Source: Malassezia japonica (taxonomy: Eukaryota > Basidiomycota > Malasseziomycetes > Malasseziales > Malasseziaceae). From it: a stretch of DNA of 64,000 bases. Under the pieces are notes generated by a model that worked only from the letters and a program-made list of their open reading frames with translations, was not told where the DNA came from and made no database searches. The stretch lies in assembly GCF_029542785.1 (NCBI RefSeq), contig NC_083375.1, positions 248,001 through 312,000 of the forward strand. Direction: 5' to 3'. Position 1 is the stretch's first letter. Each line of letters opens with the position of its first letter. The translations under genes and the position numbers were made by a program. Below, piece after piece: positions 10,001 through 18,791 of the stretch.

Positions 10001-11837
10001 CTGGGACGATATCCTCGGCCTGTTCGAGACACTGTTGCCAAACGGCCTCCTTCCTCCGTCGGTCGCGAGCATGCGCGATGCGTCGCTCGCGGCCAAGATT
10101 CCCATTCCTCTCAAGGCGAAGAAGGGGCCGATGCTGCGTGCGGCGCCCGCGCAGAGCGGCGGCCTCTTTTCCACGCTCTCGTCCTACTTCCTCTCGCCGT
10201 ACGGCGGCGCAGTCGATCCGATGGACGTCGGCGAGGCCGAGATCGAGAGCTCGCTGTGCACGCTCGACTGTCTCGCCTCGTGCAAGATCGAAGAGCTCCA
10301 TGCCCAGCTCGCCAACCTCCCGGATGCGGCACTCGGCGCGTACGCGGATGCGCTGCACCGCCGCCTGCAACCCCATTTGGAGCGCGCCGAGGAAGAGGCT
10401 CTCTATACGCCGACGACGCTCTTCCTCCTGGAGGAGCTCGCAGAGACGACCACGAGCCGCCCTGCGCTCCTCGACCGCGCTGGCGCACACGCCATGAACG
10501 CCTGCCGCACGCTCCTCGACAAGGCCACCGATCGCCACCCCCTCGAGCTGGAGCGCAGCGTGGTGAATGCGCTGCGCCTCCTCGGCACCGCGGCGCGCGA
10601 AGGGCGCCCGGGCGTGCGTGCGAACCTGGCTGCGCTCCTCGAGCAGATCCAGCGTCTGCCCGAGCCGCTGCACGCAGACATTTCGCCCGCAGTGCTCGGT
10701 GCGTTGGACGCACTCTTGCGCGAGCAGCGCGGCCTGCTTGCGACGCCAGCAGAGTGGCAGCAGCTCGCGCGTGTTGTCGCGACCTACGCCAAGGTGCAGC
10801 GTGCGGACAGCGCGCGCCTCGCGTTTGACATTGCGCGCCACCAGCTCGGCCACGCGTGCAACGCGGCGAGCTACGCGGCACTTGTCGAGCTTGCACGCGA
10901 GCTTATTTCGACCGCCGACCGTGCGCTGTGGCTCAATGCTAAGGAGCACGCACGCCGCACGCTCACCGAGAAGCGCGAGCTGGGCGACTGGGAAGAGGCG
11001 GTGCAGCAAGCGACGCTTGCGCTCCTTCCCGCGCTCGAGCACGTCAAGAGCGAGATTCCGGCGCTGCTGCAAGGCAGCGACCTCGTGTCGGCGTGGCCGG
11101 CGTATTGGCTGCCGCTGCTTGCGGCGCTCGCGCAGCAGTGCGTCAATGCGTCGCGGCTGACGCGCCAGGCAGCGGTCGGCCACCTGCAGCGTGTGGTGCT
11201 CGCGCCGGATGCGCTGCGCGTCGCGCCGTCGCCCGTCGCACCGCATCTCGAGGCGATCTTCCAAAACATCCTCCTCCCGTTGATGGAGACGCTGCTCAAG
11301 CCCGAGACGCTCCGTGCAGATGCGCACGCAAAGGAGAGCAGCGGCGAGACGATCCCTGTGACGCGCGTGCACGTGTGCATGCTCCTGTGCCGTGCCTGGG
11401 TGCACTTCCAGGCGCCGCTTGCGGAGCAGATGAGCAAGAGCCACGAGCGGTTTGTGCGGCTGTGGCTCGGTGTGCTGCGCTCGGTGGTGCAGCTGCTGCA
11501 GACGCATCCGACCGACGAGGTGGACGAGCAGCTGAAGAATATGCTGCTTGTGATGCAGGCCGAGCGCCTGCTCGAGGTGGGCAGTGTCGGCGATGTGACG
11601 TGGAAGATGGTCGACGTGGTGCGTCCCGAGCTGCGTGCGGCGGTCCAAGGCGCCGCGGCTGGCGCTGCGGCGCCTGCCGAGGAGGCCTCGGTCAAGGCGC
11701 CGGTCGAGGTGCCGGTCGAGGTGCCGGTCGAGGCGCCTGCCGATGCGCCGGTCGAGGCGCCTGCCGATGCGCCTGCCGATGCGCCTGCCGATGCGTCTGT
11801 CGCCGATCCTGTCGATCCCCCGAGCTCCGTCTCCTAA
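7062..11837 (+). CDS. GEA1: Sec7-domain ARF guanine nucleotide exchange factor, GBF1/Gea type
   Basis: The GBF1/Gea proteins activate Arf on Golgi membranes for COPI coat assembly. The intronless frame encodes up to 1591 residues. It starts with a DCB/HUS-like helical region and an acidic, alanine/proline-rich insertion (about residues 315-390). The Sec7 domain lies at about 645-830 and contains SRQENGEILTEFMDLFDF and FRLPGEAQQI, whose Glu (about residue 733) is the catalytic glutamic finger. It ends IMLNTDLHNPQV and is followed by HDS repeats. The tail (11697-11804) is a proline/alanine/acidic 12-bp-unit repeat. An alternative ATG at 7131 begins right at the conserved HLVIRQVNAV segment and would leave a longer divergent promoter toward MED31. 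Domain order and the GEAQQI loop favour Gea/GBF over the larger Sec7/BIG type. Confidence 0.93.
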   Translation: MVGRVAGGEAPGGAAQDASDRALMHLVIRQVNAVTSAMRSSPRWALAAGAPNALLSSATTSTSALSLTRAAYTLARSDAPEADADARNESNVGLLGGFTVLRAQLRLVTKATDLPLPTILTHFLRVVLSARTTGAVTQTVLEALTSFLEHGLFREDSIGLVRGVQEVAHATSHCRFEPSDAGKDEVVLLTILDVMVDLVCGRAYAANGHGAPLVDMLGDRSICEMMETCLSMCCQTRLSTALRRTAEHRMLRMTREIFSRLATMPLEADAAYKGDGRAEPELATLTAEHVGGDGDESRHRMAMPDPKSVHIPSAGLPERQGEADEPEEANEPDAEAQEAQEAQDTQAPPAPEAAPEEAPVEAAPPSPPHAGDAHDDEAPVPTEEQGPFGLAALTEVLRVLVSLMDPQSTRHTMTMRILGLHLLGGLLETHGALIAKFPTLRALLQDSACRYLFQLANTENHTVVAESLRVLSILFDEMRTDLKLQQELFLLFLLQQLRGQVPLVQEPWRTDGKDGAQPVTLSCFRAGSSGEMRELFLESLSLLLDRSGSDAFVELWRNYDCDLHCSNLYEQLVHFLCRSIFSQPLQPSEKARPAFSGLQLVSLDLVLGLIARMAERYEDVADSAQTSRLLAQRSRKYVLAAGAAEFNKKPKDGIAFLEKEQLIDTESPKARARSIAHFLKESPLVDKRLLGDYISRQENGEILTEFMDLFDFRDIDVAEAMRALCEAFRLPGEAQQIARVTETFAAAYFATKPAGIRSEDAVYVLAYSIIMLNTDLHNPQVTRRMTIADYQRNLRGVNDGVDFDADYLATIYDEIRRREIVMPEEHAGQLGFDYTWKELLRKSRAQAPLVDAPPQGLDRALFQHSWRPFVASIAHAFAQLQDEHLLQRVIAGCRQCAVLARAYDVPDVFDYMVHHFAQSTGLLRSPLALDTAANAEHVLDGQTIMISPLSVHFGTNFKSQLAAVVLFTIANGNGGAIRGGWDDILGLFETLLPNGLLPPSVASMRDASLAAKIPIPLKAKKGPMLRAAPAQSGGLFSTLSSYFLSPYGGAVDPMDVGEAEIESSLCTLDCLASCKIEELHAQLANLPDAALGAYADALHRRLQPHLERAEEEALYTPTTLFLLEELAETTTSRPALLDRAGAHAMNACRTLLDKATDRHPLELERSVVNALRLLGTAAREGRPGVRANLAALLEQIQRLPEPLHADISPAVLGALDALLREQRGLLATPAEWQQLARVVATYAKVQRADSARLAFDIARHQLGHACNAASYAALVELARELISTADRALWLNAKEHARRTLTEKRELGDWEEAVQQATLALLPALEHVKSEIPALLQGSDLVSAWPAYWLPLLAALAQQCVNASRLTRQAAVGHLQRVVLAPDALRVAPSPVAPHLEAIFQNILLPLMETLLKPETLRADAHAKESSGETIPVTRVHVCMLLCRAWVHFQAPLAEQMSKSHERFVRLWLGVLRSVVQLLQTHPTDEVDEQLKNMLLVMQAERLLEVGSVGDVTWKMVDVVRPELRAAVQGAAAGAAAPAEEASVKAPVEVPVEVPVEAPADAPVEAPADAPADAPADASVADPVDPPSSVS

Positions 11838-11860
11838 CATAGGCACTATAACCTCTACGA

Positions 11861-12493
11861 CTAGCAACATCCGCCCTGGCCGAGCGACTGGACGCTCTGG
11901 CCCTGGCCGACCTTGAGCGAGGACTTGCCCTGTCCTGCGGCGTTGTTCTGGATCGCCGAGGCGCCCATCCGGTCCTTGATCTGCTTGGCCATGGTCAGGA
12001 AAGCCTGCTCGACGTTCGTCGCGTCCTTGGCACTGGTCTCGAGGAAGGGAATGTTGAGCTGGTCGGCGAACTGCTTCGCCGTCTCGTAGTCGACGACCTT
12101 GCTGCCCGTCAGGTCGGCCTTGTTGCCGACGAGGAGCTTGTTGACGCCTTCGCACGCGTACCGCTCAATCTCCTGCAGCCACTGCTTGACGTTGGTAAAG
12201 GTTGCCTCGTCGGTCACGTCGTACACGACAATGATGCCGTGCGCGCCACGGTAGTACGAAGAGGTGATGGTGCGGAAGCGCTCTTGGCCAGCGGTGTCCC
12301 AAATCTGGAGCTTGACCGTCTTGCCCTCGAGCTCAATCGTGCGGATCTTGAAGTCTACACCGATCGTGGAGATATAAGACTCGGTGTACGTGTCGTCCGC
12401 GAAACGCAGAAGGAGACACGACTTACCCACACCCGAGTCACCGATCAGCAGCAGCTTGAACAGATAGTCATAATCCGGCGACAGCCCCGTCAT
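11861..12493 (-). CDS. YPT1: Rab GTPase Ypt1/Rab1
   Basis: Ypt1 controls ER-to-Golgi transport and autophagy on membranes. The 210-residue, intronless product has all GTPase motifs: the P-loop GDSGVGKS, switch I with [39 protein letters not shown] and SAK. The effector region and [15 protein letters not shown] are those of the Rab1 group. The C-terminus GQGGCC is a double-cysteine geranylgeranylation site. It converges with GEA1, which acts at the same transport step, with 23 bp between stop codons. That linkage is probably chance. Divergent from the peroxisomal carrier gene, 136 bp apart. Confidence 0.97.
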   Translation of the reverse strand: MTGLSPDYDYLFKLLLIGDSGVGKSCLLLRFADDTYTESYISTIGVDFKIRTIELEGKTVKLQIWDTAGQERFRTITSSYYRGAHGIIVVYDVTDEATFTNVKQWLQEIERYACEGVNKLLVGNKADLTGSKVVDYETAKQFADQLNIPFLETSAKDATNVEQAFLTMAKQIKDRMGASAIQNNAAGQGKSSLKVGQGQSVQSLGQGGCC

Positions 12494-12629
12494 GTTGGCT
12501 CGTCAACCCTAGAGCGACCGCGCCCGCGATGGCGCATCGGGGAATGACGTCGCATAAATCCGGGCATGTATGCTGAGTCAGCCAAGGGTCCTGCCCCGCA
12601 CCCGGCTGGGCCTCTTGCCCGGAACCAAG

Positions 12630-13616
12630 ATGGTGAGTGAATCGTTTGTGCACGCTTGCGCCGGCGGCGCCGGAGGCCTGGTCGCCATGACTGCGACCTA
12701 TCCGCTTATGGGTATCTCGACTCGTGCAGCGGTCGACCAGTCCAAGAACCCCGGCGAGTCGGTGGTCAAGGCCGTGACCAAGGTGATCGCCGCCGAGGGC
12801 ATCCTCGGCCTTTACGACGGCCTGGGATCGTCGCTCCTGGGCATCGGTGTCTCGAACTTTGTATACTACTTCTTCTTCGAGGCATCGCGCGACTTTATCC
12901 TCACTTCGAAGAAGCTCACGTCGACCAGCGCGGCGCTCGGCACCCTCACCACCGCCGAGAGCATCCTTGCGGGGCTCCTCTCGGGCACGGCCACGGCGCT
13001 GATCAGCAACCCGATCTGGGTCGTGAACACGCGCCAGACGGTGCGCGCTACGCACAAGGATGCGAACGAGCCGGCTGCGAACAGCACCGCGCCGCCCAAG
13101 CAGGTGATCCGCCGCCTGTCGTTCCTCCAGACGCTGCGCAACATCGTCGAAAAGGACGGCGTGCAGGCCCTCTGGAAGGGCATCGGCCCGGCGCTCGTCC
13201 TGGTCACCAACCCGGTGCTCCAGTACACCGTCTTTGAGCAGCTCAAGGCCTGGGTCCTCCGCTCGCGCGCCGCGCGCCAGGCCCCGGGCTCGTCCAAGCC
13301 GCTGCTCGGCGACTTTGACTTTTTCTGGCTCGGGGCGCTGAGCAAGCTCGTGGCCACGGCCGTGACCTACCCGCAGATCGTGATCAAGTCGCGCCAGCAG
13401 GCCATGAGCAGCGAGGCGTCCAAGGGCCGCAAGAAGGTCAACGTCTACACGGCCATGACCGAGGTCATCCAGGACGAGGGCTTTGCGGGCCTGTACCGCG
13501 GCATCTCGTCCAAGCTCCTGCAGTCGATCCTCACGGCCGCCATTTTGTTCACGTCCAAGGAGCGCATCTACCTAATCACCAAGACCCTCCTCACGCCGGC
13601 CGTGGCTACGGCCTAG
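12630..13616 (+). CDS. PMP47: Peroxisomal membrane carrier, PMP47/ANT1 type
   Basis: This is a mitochondrial-carrier-family protein of 328 residues. It has three repeats with carrier signatures: TYPLMGISTRAAV, NPIWVVNTRQTV and TYPQIVIKSRQQ. The first repeat (FVHACAGGAGGLVAMTATYPL) and the NPIWVVNTR block match the PMP47/PMP34 group, which exchange ATP, CoA or related cofactors across the peroxisomal membrane. This would supply ATP for fatty-acid activation. The start at 12630 begins right at the first repeat. An upstream GC-rich open stretch is not conserved-looking. The start ATG is followed by GTGAGT, a splice-donor-like sequence, but the unspliced reading matches the family, so no intron is called. 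Confidence 0.9.
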   Translation: MVSESFVHACAGGAGGLVAMTATYPLMGISTRAAVDQSKNPGESVVKAVTKVIAAEGILGLYDGLGSSLLGIGVSNFVYYFFFEASRDFILTSKKLTSTSAALGTLTTAESILAGLLSGTATALISNPIWVVNTRQTVRATHKDANEPAANSTAPPKQVIRRLSFLQTLRNIVEKDGVQALWKGIGPALVLVTNPVLQYTVFEQLKAWVLRSRAARQAPGSSKPLLGDFDFFWLGALSKLVATAVTYPQIVIKSRQQAMSSEASKGRKKVNVYTAMTEVIQDEGFAGLYRGISSKLLQSILTAAILFTSKERIYLITKTLLTPAVATA

Positions 13617-13712
13617 TCCGAAAAGGTGCGCGTCCGCGTCCATGCACCGTAGCATTTGTAGCCACTCGCAGACCCATGCTGCTCGGCATGCGCACGCATA
13701 TGCGATTCGCGC

Positions 13713-16700
13713 CTACGAACGCCACGAGCCCGTGCTATACATACGCTCGACGCGGTGCTCGCTCGTATGGTACGCCGCAAGCTCCGCAAGGATCGGTGTG
13801 CCGGGCGCCGTCGCACGCAGCGCCGCATTCACGTCGTCCGCAAGGCGGCCCAGGCGCCGCTCGGGCGCAGAAAGGCTCGCATACGGCCCCTGCGCGCCGC
13901 TCGCACTCGCCACGGCTGCGGCACTCAGCGGCTCCAGCTGGACGTCGCACAGAACGAGGCCGCCCTGTGCTGAGCGGTCCACACGCCAGCGGCGGCGCCC
14001 GCCCAGCGACGCACCATGCAGCATCGGCGCCAGCGACGCAGGGTCCTCGGCAAGGTGCGCGGGCACATGCGAGAGTGCCACCGCATTGAACCGCATCTGC
14101 GCCGAGGTCGTCGTGCGCACGACCGGCGCCGGCGCCGCGGCCATCGTCCGCTTCACCCGCTCCGGATTCGCGGCGATGTACTCGGACAGGAGCGGCGACG
14201 GGACGCGCGAGCCGCGCGCGCGCTTCAAACGCAGGTCCGTGCCGCGCGCCGTCGTCGGCGTGCCGATACGCAGCACGCCTTGCTCGTTGCACGCCTCGAC
14301 CTCGACGCCATACACCTTGGCGAGGGCAATGGTAAAGTCGAGAAGCGCGGTCGTCACACGCGCCGGCTCCATCCCGTTGCGGATCGCGAGCTGCTGCAGC
14401 TGGGGGCGCAGCAGCACCGCTGCGCGCGGCGACTGGATAAAGTCGGCGAGCGCCTCTTGCACCGCCAGCGCCGAGCGCCGCTCGGCCGTGGCGTACCGCA
14501 AAAGCGGCGCGTCGTACAGCGCCTCGCCCGCACTCGGACCCGATGCGAGGCCGAGGGCCGAGGCGAAGCGCGCGTTGCGCTGCGCCACCTTGCACTGCGG
14601 CGTGCACTCGAGCGTGGGAAGCGCATCGCGGCGCGGCGACACGGTCGACATTCCACACACGTCCATCTTTTCCTGGTGCCCGCACTGGCACCGGCGCACA
14701 ATCACCGCCTCGCACGGTTTGTCTTCCGGGCACTTGGACGGTGCATGACACGGCAGTGGGCAGGGGTGGCCACAGAGACTGCGTGGCTTCTTGCACGTCT
14801 GCGTGCATGGCGGGCACTCGTCCGGCACCGCATGGCACGCGCCGGGACAGGTGTGGAAGCCGCAGTTGAGCACCGCGCGGCACAGCTTGCCGCACCGCAC
14901 TTTTTCGCGGCTGCACGGTACCGCGGGCAGCACACTGGTCCCACACACGCACCGCCGCGTCGTCAAGTGCACGCACGGCGGGCACGGCGTGTCGTCGCCG
15001 TGGCACGTATGCGGCACCTTGGGATGCCCGCATGGCGGGCCGGGGCGGGTGCACGGATAGGAGCAGTGCACCTGCGTCCCGCACGGCACAGGGGGCTCGA
15101 GCACCGTGCGGCCGCACGCACAGGCGACCTCGGTAAAGGACGAGCGCAGGCACGGCGCACACGCGCCGCGGTGGCACGACGACTCACACGTGTGCGAGCC
15201 GCAGGAGAGGGGGCGGCCGCACGGCACGTCGCAGGCGTGCATGCCGATCGGGTCGAGCTGGCGCAGGTAAGCGCCGAGGTCGCCGTGGGGGGGTATGCCG
15301 GCCTGCTTCTTGGAGAGCGTCGCCTGGTACGACAGAGGACAGCACTTGCGCCCGCACTGGTGCTTGCCGCAGTGGCGCTGCGCCTTGCACGGCGCCTGGC
15401 ACAGGAACTCGCCGTCGGCGGACGAGCACGGCACCGCGCGCTTCTCCGCGCCGCAGCGGCACACTTGCGAGATGCGCTCGGTGCACGGGGGGCACGCGCC
15501 GTCGTGGCACGGCGTCGTGCACGCGTGGCCGCACGGCAGCACGCGCCCACACGGCGCGCCACACGCGGGGATCGGGTCGCTACACGACGTGCGGTCCTTG
15601 GCAGGAAGGCGGCCGCAGTAGCACGTCTGCACACGCGCAGGGTCGTACGGGCACGCTTGCGTGCCAGTGCGTACGTGGCACGGCTCCGTACAGTGGTGCA
15701 CGCCACACGCATATGGCTCGTCGCACACCTCACCACAACTCCATGCAGATGCGACGTCCGGCACACGCGACGCCTCGTCGCGGTCGCCACACGCCATCAT
15801 CTGAGTGTGGCGGCCGCAGTGGCACGCTGCGTCCAGCTGCTCGGCACACGGCGCACACGGCCCGGCATGGCACGGCTTCGCACATGTGTGGTGCCCACAC
15901 GCGAGTGCTTTGCCGCACACGGCGCCGCACGACGCTGCGCCGACCGCTGCGGCATGCAGCTCGTTCAGCGAGAGCGACGCAAGCGCCTCGGGGAGGTGCG
16001 ACTGCAGCTGCGAGCAGCGCACCGCCACCTCTTTTTGCTTTCCGCAAAAGCACGGCACATTCACCGTCGCGATGCACCCCGGACACGGGCCGGGATGGCA
16101 CACGCCGGCCGCGCAGCCGTGCCACGCACAGGCGCGCGTGCATGGTCCGCCACACGAGTGGGGCATGGCGTTCGGGCGGGGATTGTTTACGCGCCCGCAC
16201 CAGCACGAGTACGTCTTGGGAATGGTCGTGCGTGTGTGCTGGCACCCCGGGCAGCGCCAGGATCCTTTTGCGTCGCGGACCTCGGGGTCTTCGTGCATTG
16301 CATTGCGTTCTTCCATCTGCTGGACACTGCGTTCCGCCCACTTGCGGATGCAAGCGAGGTGCAGCACGGCATGGCAGCGCGAGCATGACCATACCGCCTG
16401 CTTTTTGGCGACGGTATTGTAGCAGATAATACAGTCGTAGTCATTGTTGGACAGCTCCGCGACGAGGCGCGTGCGCAGATCGGCGTGCTCGGCGACAACG
16501 CGCGGGCCCGCCGGCGCCGCATCCGGCGCGGCCTCGGTCGTGAGCTTTGCGCCGAAGTTGTGCCGCGCGTGCGGCGCGCCACGGCCGCTGTGGCCGCCAC
16601 GCCCACGGCGTGGCGGGCGTCGTGCGACACTTTCGCTGGGCGCATTTTCGGTTGGCTCAGGGCGCGGCGCGGCATTCGCGTTGCCGCCACGTCCGCGGCC

Positions 16701-16787
16701 CCGTCCGCGCCGCCGTCCACGTCCACGCGCAGACGGCGTGCGGGTATCGGATTGGGGTATAGGACGAGCCGTCTCGGACGCCGCCAT
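13713..16787 (-). CDS. FAP1: NF-X1-type zinc-finger protein, FAP1-like
   Basis: The 1024-residue, intronless product has an RG-rich N-terminus, then a RING/PHD-like finger (CIICYNTVAKKQAVWSCSRC ... WRCPGC). A long array of NF-X1 cysteine/histidine fingers follows (repeats such as CGHHTCAKPCHAGPC, CGKHQCGRKCC, CGFHTCPGACH). Near the C-terminus is an R3H-like nucleic-acid-binding segment (LQQLAIRNGMEPARVTTALL). This order is that of human NFX1 and yeast Fap1, the latter being a rapamycin-competing partner of FKBP12. It probably acts as a transcriptional or RNA-linked regulator, possibly with E3 ligase activity from the RING. The exact role here is not shown by sequence. Confidence 0.9.
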   Translation of the reverse strand: MAASETARPIPQSDTRTPSARGRGRRRGRGRGRGGNANAAPRPEPTENAPSESVARRPPRRGRGGHSGRGAPHARHNFGAKLTTEAAPDAAPAGPRVVAEHADLRTRLVAELSNNDYDCIICYNTVAKKQAVWSCSRCHAVLHLACIRKWAERSVQQMEERNAMHEDPEVRDAKGSWRCPGCQHTRTTIPKTYSCWCGRVNNPRPNAMPHSCGGPCTRACAWHGCAAGVCHPGPCPGCIATVNVPCFCGKQKEVAVRCSQLQSHLPEALASLSLNELHAAAVGAASCGAVCGKALACGHHTCAKPCHAGPCAPCAEQLDAACHCGRHTQMMACGDRDEASRVPDVASAWSCGEVCDEPYACGVHHCTEPCHVRTGTQACPYDPARVQTCYCGRLPAKDRTSCSDPIPACGAPCGRVLPCGHACTTPCHDGACPPCTERISQVCRCGAEKRAVPCSSADGEFLCQAPCKAQRHCGKHQCGRKCCPLSYQATLSKKQAGIPPHGDLGAYLRQLDPIGMHACDVPCGRPLSCGSHTCESSCHRGACAPCLRSSFTEVACACGRTVLEPPVPCGTQVHCSYPCTRPGPPCGHPKVPHTCHGDDTPCPPCVHLTTRRCVCGTSVLPAVPCSREKVRCGKLCRAVLNCGFHTCPGACHAVPDECPPCTQTCKKPRSLCGHPCPLPCHAPSKCPEDKPCEAVIVRRCQCGHQEKMDVCGMSTVSPRRDALPTLECTPQCKVAQRNARFASALGLASGPSAGEALYDAPLLRYATAERRSALAVQEALADFIQSPRAAVLLRPQLQQLAIRNGMEPARVTTALLDFTIALAKVYGVEVEACNEQGVLRIGTPTTARGTDLRLKRARGSRVPSPLLSEYIAANPERVKRTMAAAPAPVVRTTTSAQMRFNAVALSHVPAHLAEDPASLAPMLHGASLGGRRRWRVDRSAQGGLVLCDVQLEPLSAAAVASASGAQGPYASLSAPERRLGRLADDVNAALRATAPGTPILAELAAYHTSEHRVERMYSTGSWRS

Positions 16788-17157
16788 GGTCTACGAAGAT
16801 TGCCACAAAAAAATCGCTGACTAAAGTCCATGGGCATTCGTCGCACGGACGGCGCGGCGTGGTGGGTGGAGGTCGTGAGCGCAAGATGCTGGGCAGCGCA
16901 CTGCCGCTGGGCAGCGCACTGCCCCATTATTCCCTTTTTTTAGAACCGGGTGCGGGATTTTCCCACTATTATGCTTTCCACGTGGAAGCTGCCACCTATA
17001 TGCTGCGTAATGTGCTTCACGGCGAATTGCTCTCTGCACGCCGACGCAAGCTCACATTGATTACTAATTAAACGCCAAGGCCCTGGTGGCGGGGTACGAT
17101 GCTGGTGCTACAAATGCGAGGGGCGACGTGGCAGGTGCCCCACTCCATACTAGCGCC
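16788..17157. promoter_or_regulatory. Divergent FAP1/OLE1 promoter with palindromic E-box
   Basis: The 370-bp gap between divergent FAP1 and OLE1 is one of the longest non-coding stretches. It contains a perfect 12-bp palindrome TTCCACGTGGAA at 16976-16987 centred on CACGTG. A perfect 18-bp direct tandem repeat (GCTGGGCAGCGCACTGCC) lies at 16888-16905 and 16906-16923. T-rich runs near 16930 could favour nucleosome exclusion. Both motifs are candidate regulatory sites for the desaturase. Confidence 0.5.
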
Positions 17158-18702
17158 ATGGCAAACTCGGCCAAGGTGAGTGCGAACGATCCCGACTCGT
17201 TTGTCAACACGGTCCTCGCGCGCGAGGAGCCTCTTCCCCCATTCCAATGGAAGAATGTCCTCTCTGAGATCCAGTGGATCTCGTTCCTGGCGCTGACGCT
17301 CACGCCACTCATCGCGCTGTACGGTCTGCTGACGTGCCCGCTGCAGCCACGCACGCTCGCGTGGGCTGTGGCCTACTACTTCCTGACCGGCTTGGGCATC
17401 ACGGGCGGCTACCACCGCCTGTGGTCGCACCGCGCCTACACCGCTTCCGCGCCCCTCCAGGCCTTTTTGATCTGCATGGGCTCGGGCGCGGTCCAGGGCT
17501 CGGCCCACTGGTGGGCACGTGGCCACCGCTCGCACCACCGGTACACCGACACGGACCTGGACCCGTACGGCGCGCACACCGGCCTCGCCTGGGCGCACAT
17601 GGGCTGGATGGTTGTCAAGCCCCGCCGCAAGCCGGGTCCGGTCGACACGTCCGACCTGAAGAAAAACAAGTTTATCCAGTTCCAGCACAAGTTTTACCTC
17701 CCCATGATCCTCTTTTGGGGCTTTGTTTTCCCCACGCTCGTCGCCGGCCTCGGCTGGGGCGACTGGGCAGGCGGCTACTACTTTGCCGGCGTCGCGCGCC
17801 TTGTATTTGTGCACCACTCGACGTTCTGCATCAACTCGCTCGCGCACTACCTCGGTGAGGCGTCGTTTGATGCGCGCCACTCGCCCCGCGACAACTTCAT
17901 CACGGCGCTTGCGACGATCGGCGAGGGTTACCACAACTTCCACCACGAGTTCCCGATGGACTTCCGGAATGCCGTGCGCTGGTACCAGTACGACCCCACC
18001 AAGTGGTTCATCTGGGGCATGAGCAAGATCGGCCTTGCGTCAAACCTGAAAATCTTCCCCGATAATGAAGTGCGCAAGGGCCGCCTCGCCATGCAGCTGC
18101 GCGAGGCCCACGAGCAGGCTCGCCAGCTCGAGTGGGCGCGCGCGGCCGAGAACCTGCCGGTGCTCACCTGGGACGACTTTGAGGCCGAGGCCAAGACGCG
18201 GCCGCTCGTCGCGATCCACGGCTTTATCCACGACGTGTCCAAGTTTATGGACGAGCACCCCGGCGGCCGCGCGCTCATCCAGACGCGTATCGGCCGCGAT
18301 GCGACCACCGCATTCGAGGGTGGCGTGTACGAGCATTCGAACGCAGCGCACAACCTCTTGTCCATGATGCGTGTCGGCGTCCTGTCGGGCGGCTACGAGC
18401 CGGCCAAGGTGTGGCCCGCCAAGACCATGCGCGGCAGTGCCATGGCCTCTTCCGAGACGCCGGAAGCGACCTCGGCCTCATCCTCGAGCGAGAGCGACCT
18501 GGCCGAGCTGCATGAGCATGTGGCGCCTACACGCGACCTGGATGGCCAAGGCGCACTGCGCAAGCGCAGTGGCGCCGGCGATGGCATCACCAGCGACTCG
18601 GCGACATACATCCCCCCGGGTGAGGCCTACCGCGTTGTTGAGCGCCGCAAGCTCGAGGACAATGTCAAAGTCCGGAATACACGCTACGGCAAACTGCTTT
18701 AG
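17158..18702 (+). CDS. OLE1: Stearoyl/palmitoyl-CoA delta-9 desaturase
   Basis: Ole1 introduces the delta-9 double bond into C16 and C18 acyl-CoAs in the ER membrane, using electrons passed through its fused cytochrome b5 domain. The 514-residue product has the three histidine boxes: HRLWSH, HRSHHR and HNFHH. Two pairs of membrane helices surround them. A C-terminal cytochrome b5 domain has the haem motif HPGG (about residue 365) and a downstream histidine in EHSNAAHNLL. A serine-rich, low-complexity tail of about 90 residues follows. The ATG at 17158 is the first in frame. The tandem and E-box elements upstream are likely control sites. For Malassezia-type lipid-dependent yeasts a desaturase is needed to modify host-derived saturated fatty acids; that link is inference. 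Confidence 0.96.
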   Translation: MANSAKVSANDPDSFVNTVLAREEPLPPFQWKNVLSEIQWISFLALTLTPLIALYGLLTCPLQPRTLAWAVAYYFLTGLGITGGYHRLWSHRAYTASAPLQAFLICMGSGAVQGSAHWWARGHRSHHRYTDTDLDPYGAHTGLAWAHMGWMVVKPRRKPGPVDTSDLKKNKFIQFQHKFYLPMILFWGFVFPTLVAGLGWGDWAGGYYFAGVARLVFVHHSTFCINSLAHYLGEASFDARHSPRDNFITALATIGEGYHNFHHEFPMDFRNAVRWYQYDPTKWFIWGMSKIGLASNLKIFPDNEVRKGRLAMQLREAHEQARQLEWARAAENLPVLTWDDFEAEAKTRPLVAIHGFIHDVSKFMDEHPGGRALIQTRIGRDATTAFEGGVYEHSNAAHNLLSMMRVGVLSGGYEPAKVWPAKTMRGSAMASSETPEATSASSSSESDLAELHEHVAPTRDLDGQGALRKRSGAGDGITSDSATYIPPGEAYRVVERRKLEDNVKVRNTRYGKLL

Positions 18703-18791
18703 CCCTCATGCCATAGTCAAGCTGCGTGGCTCGTGCGAATTGATTACAAATAAAAAAAAGGCGCTTTTCACGAAACGGCCTCTCGAGTGGC

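Noticed and set aside
8976..12155. A 1059-codon open frame on the minus strand opposite GEA1 and YPT1.
   Set aside because: It is a shadow of the GC-rich third codon positions in GEA1; the product is arginine-rich without domains, while the opposite strand encodes a clear Sec7 protein and part of it overlaps YPT1.
12630..12660. A splice donor directly after the PMP47 start codon (ATG followed by GTGAGT).
   Set aside because: The unspliced N-terminus matches the carrier family and no matching acceptor gives a better reading.
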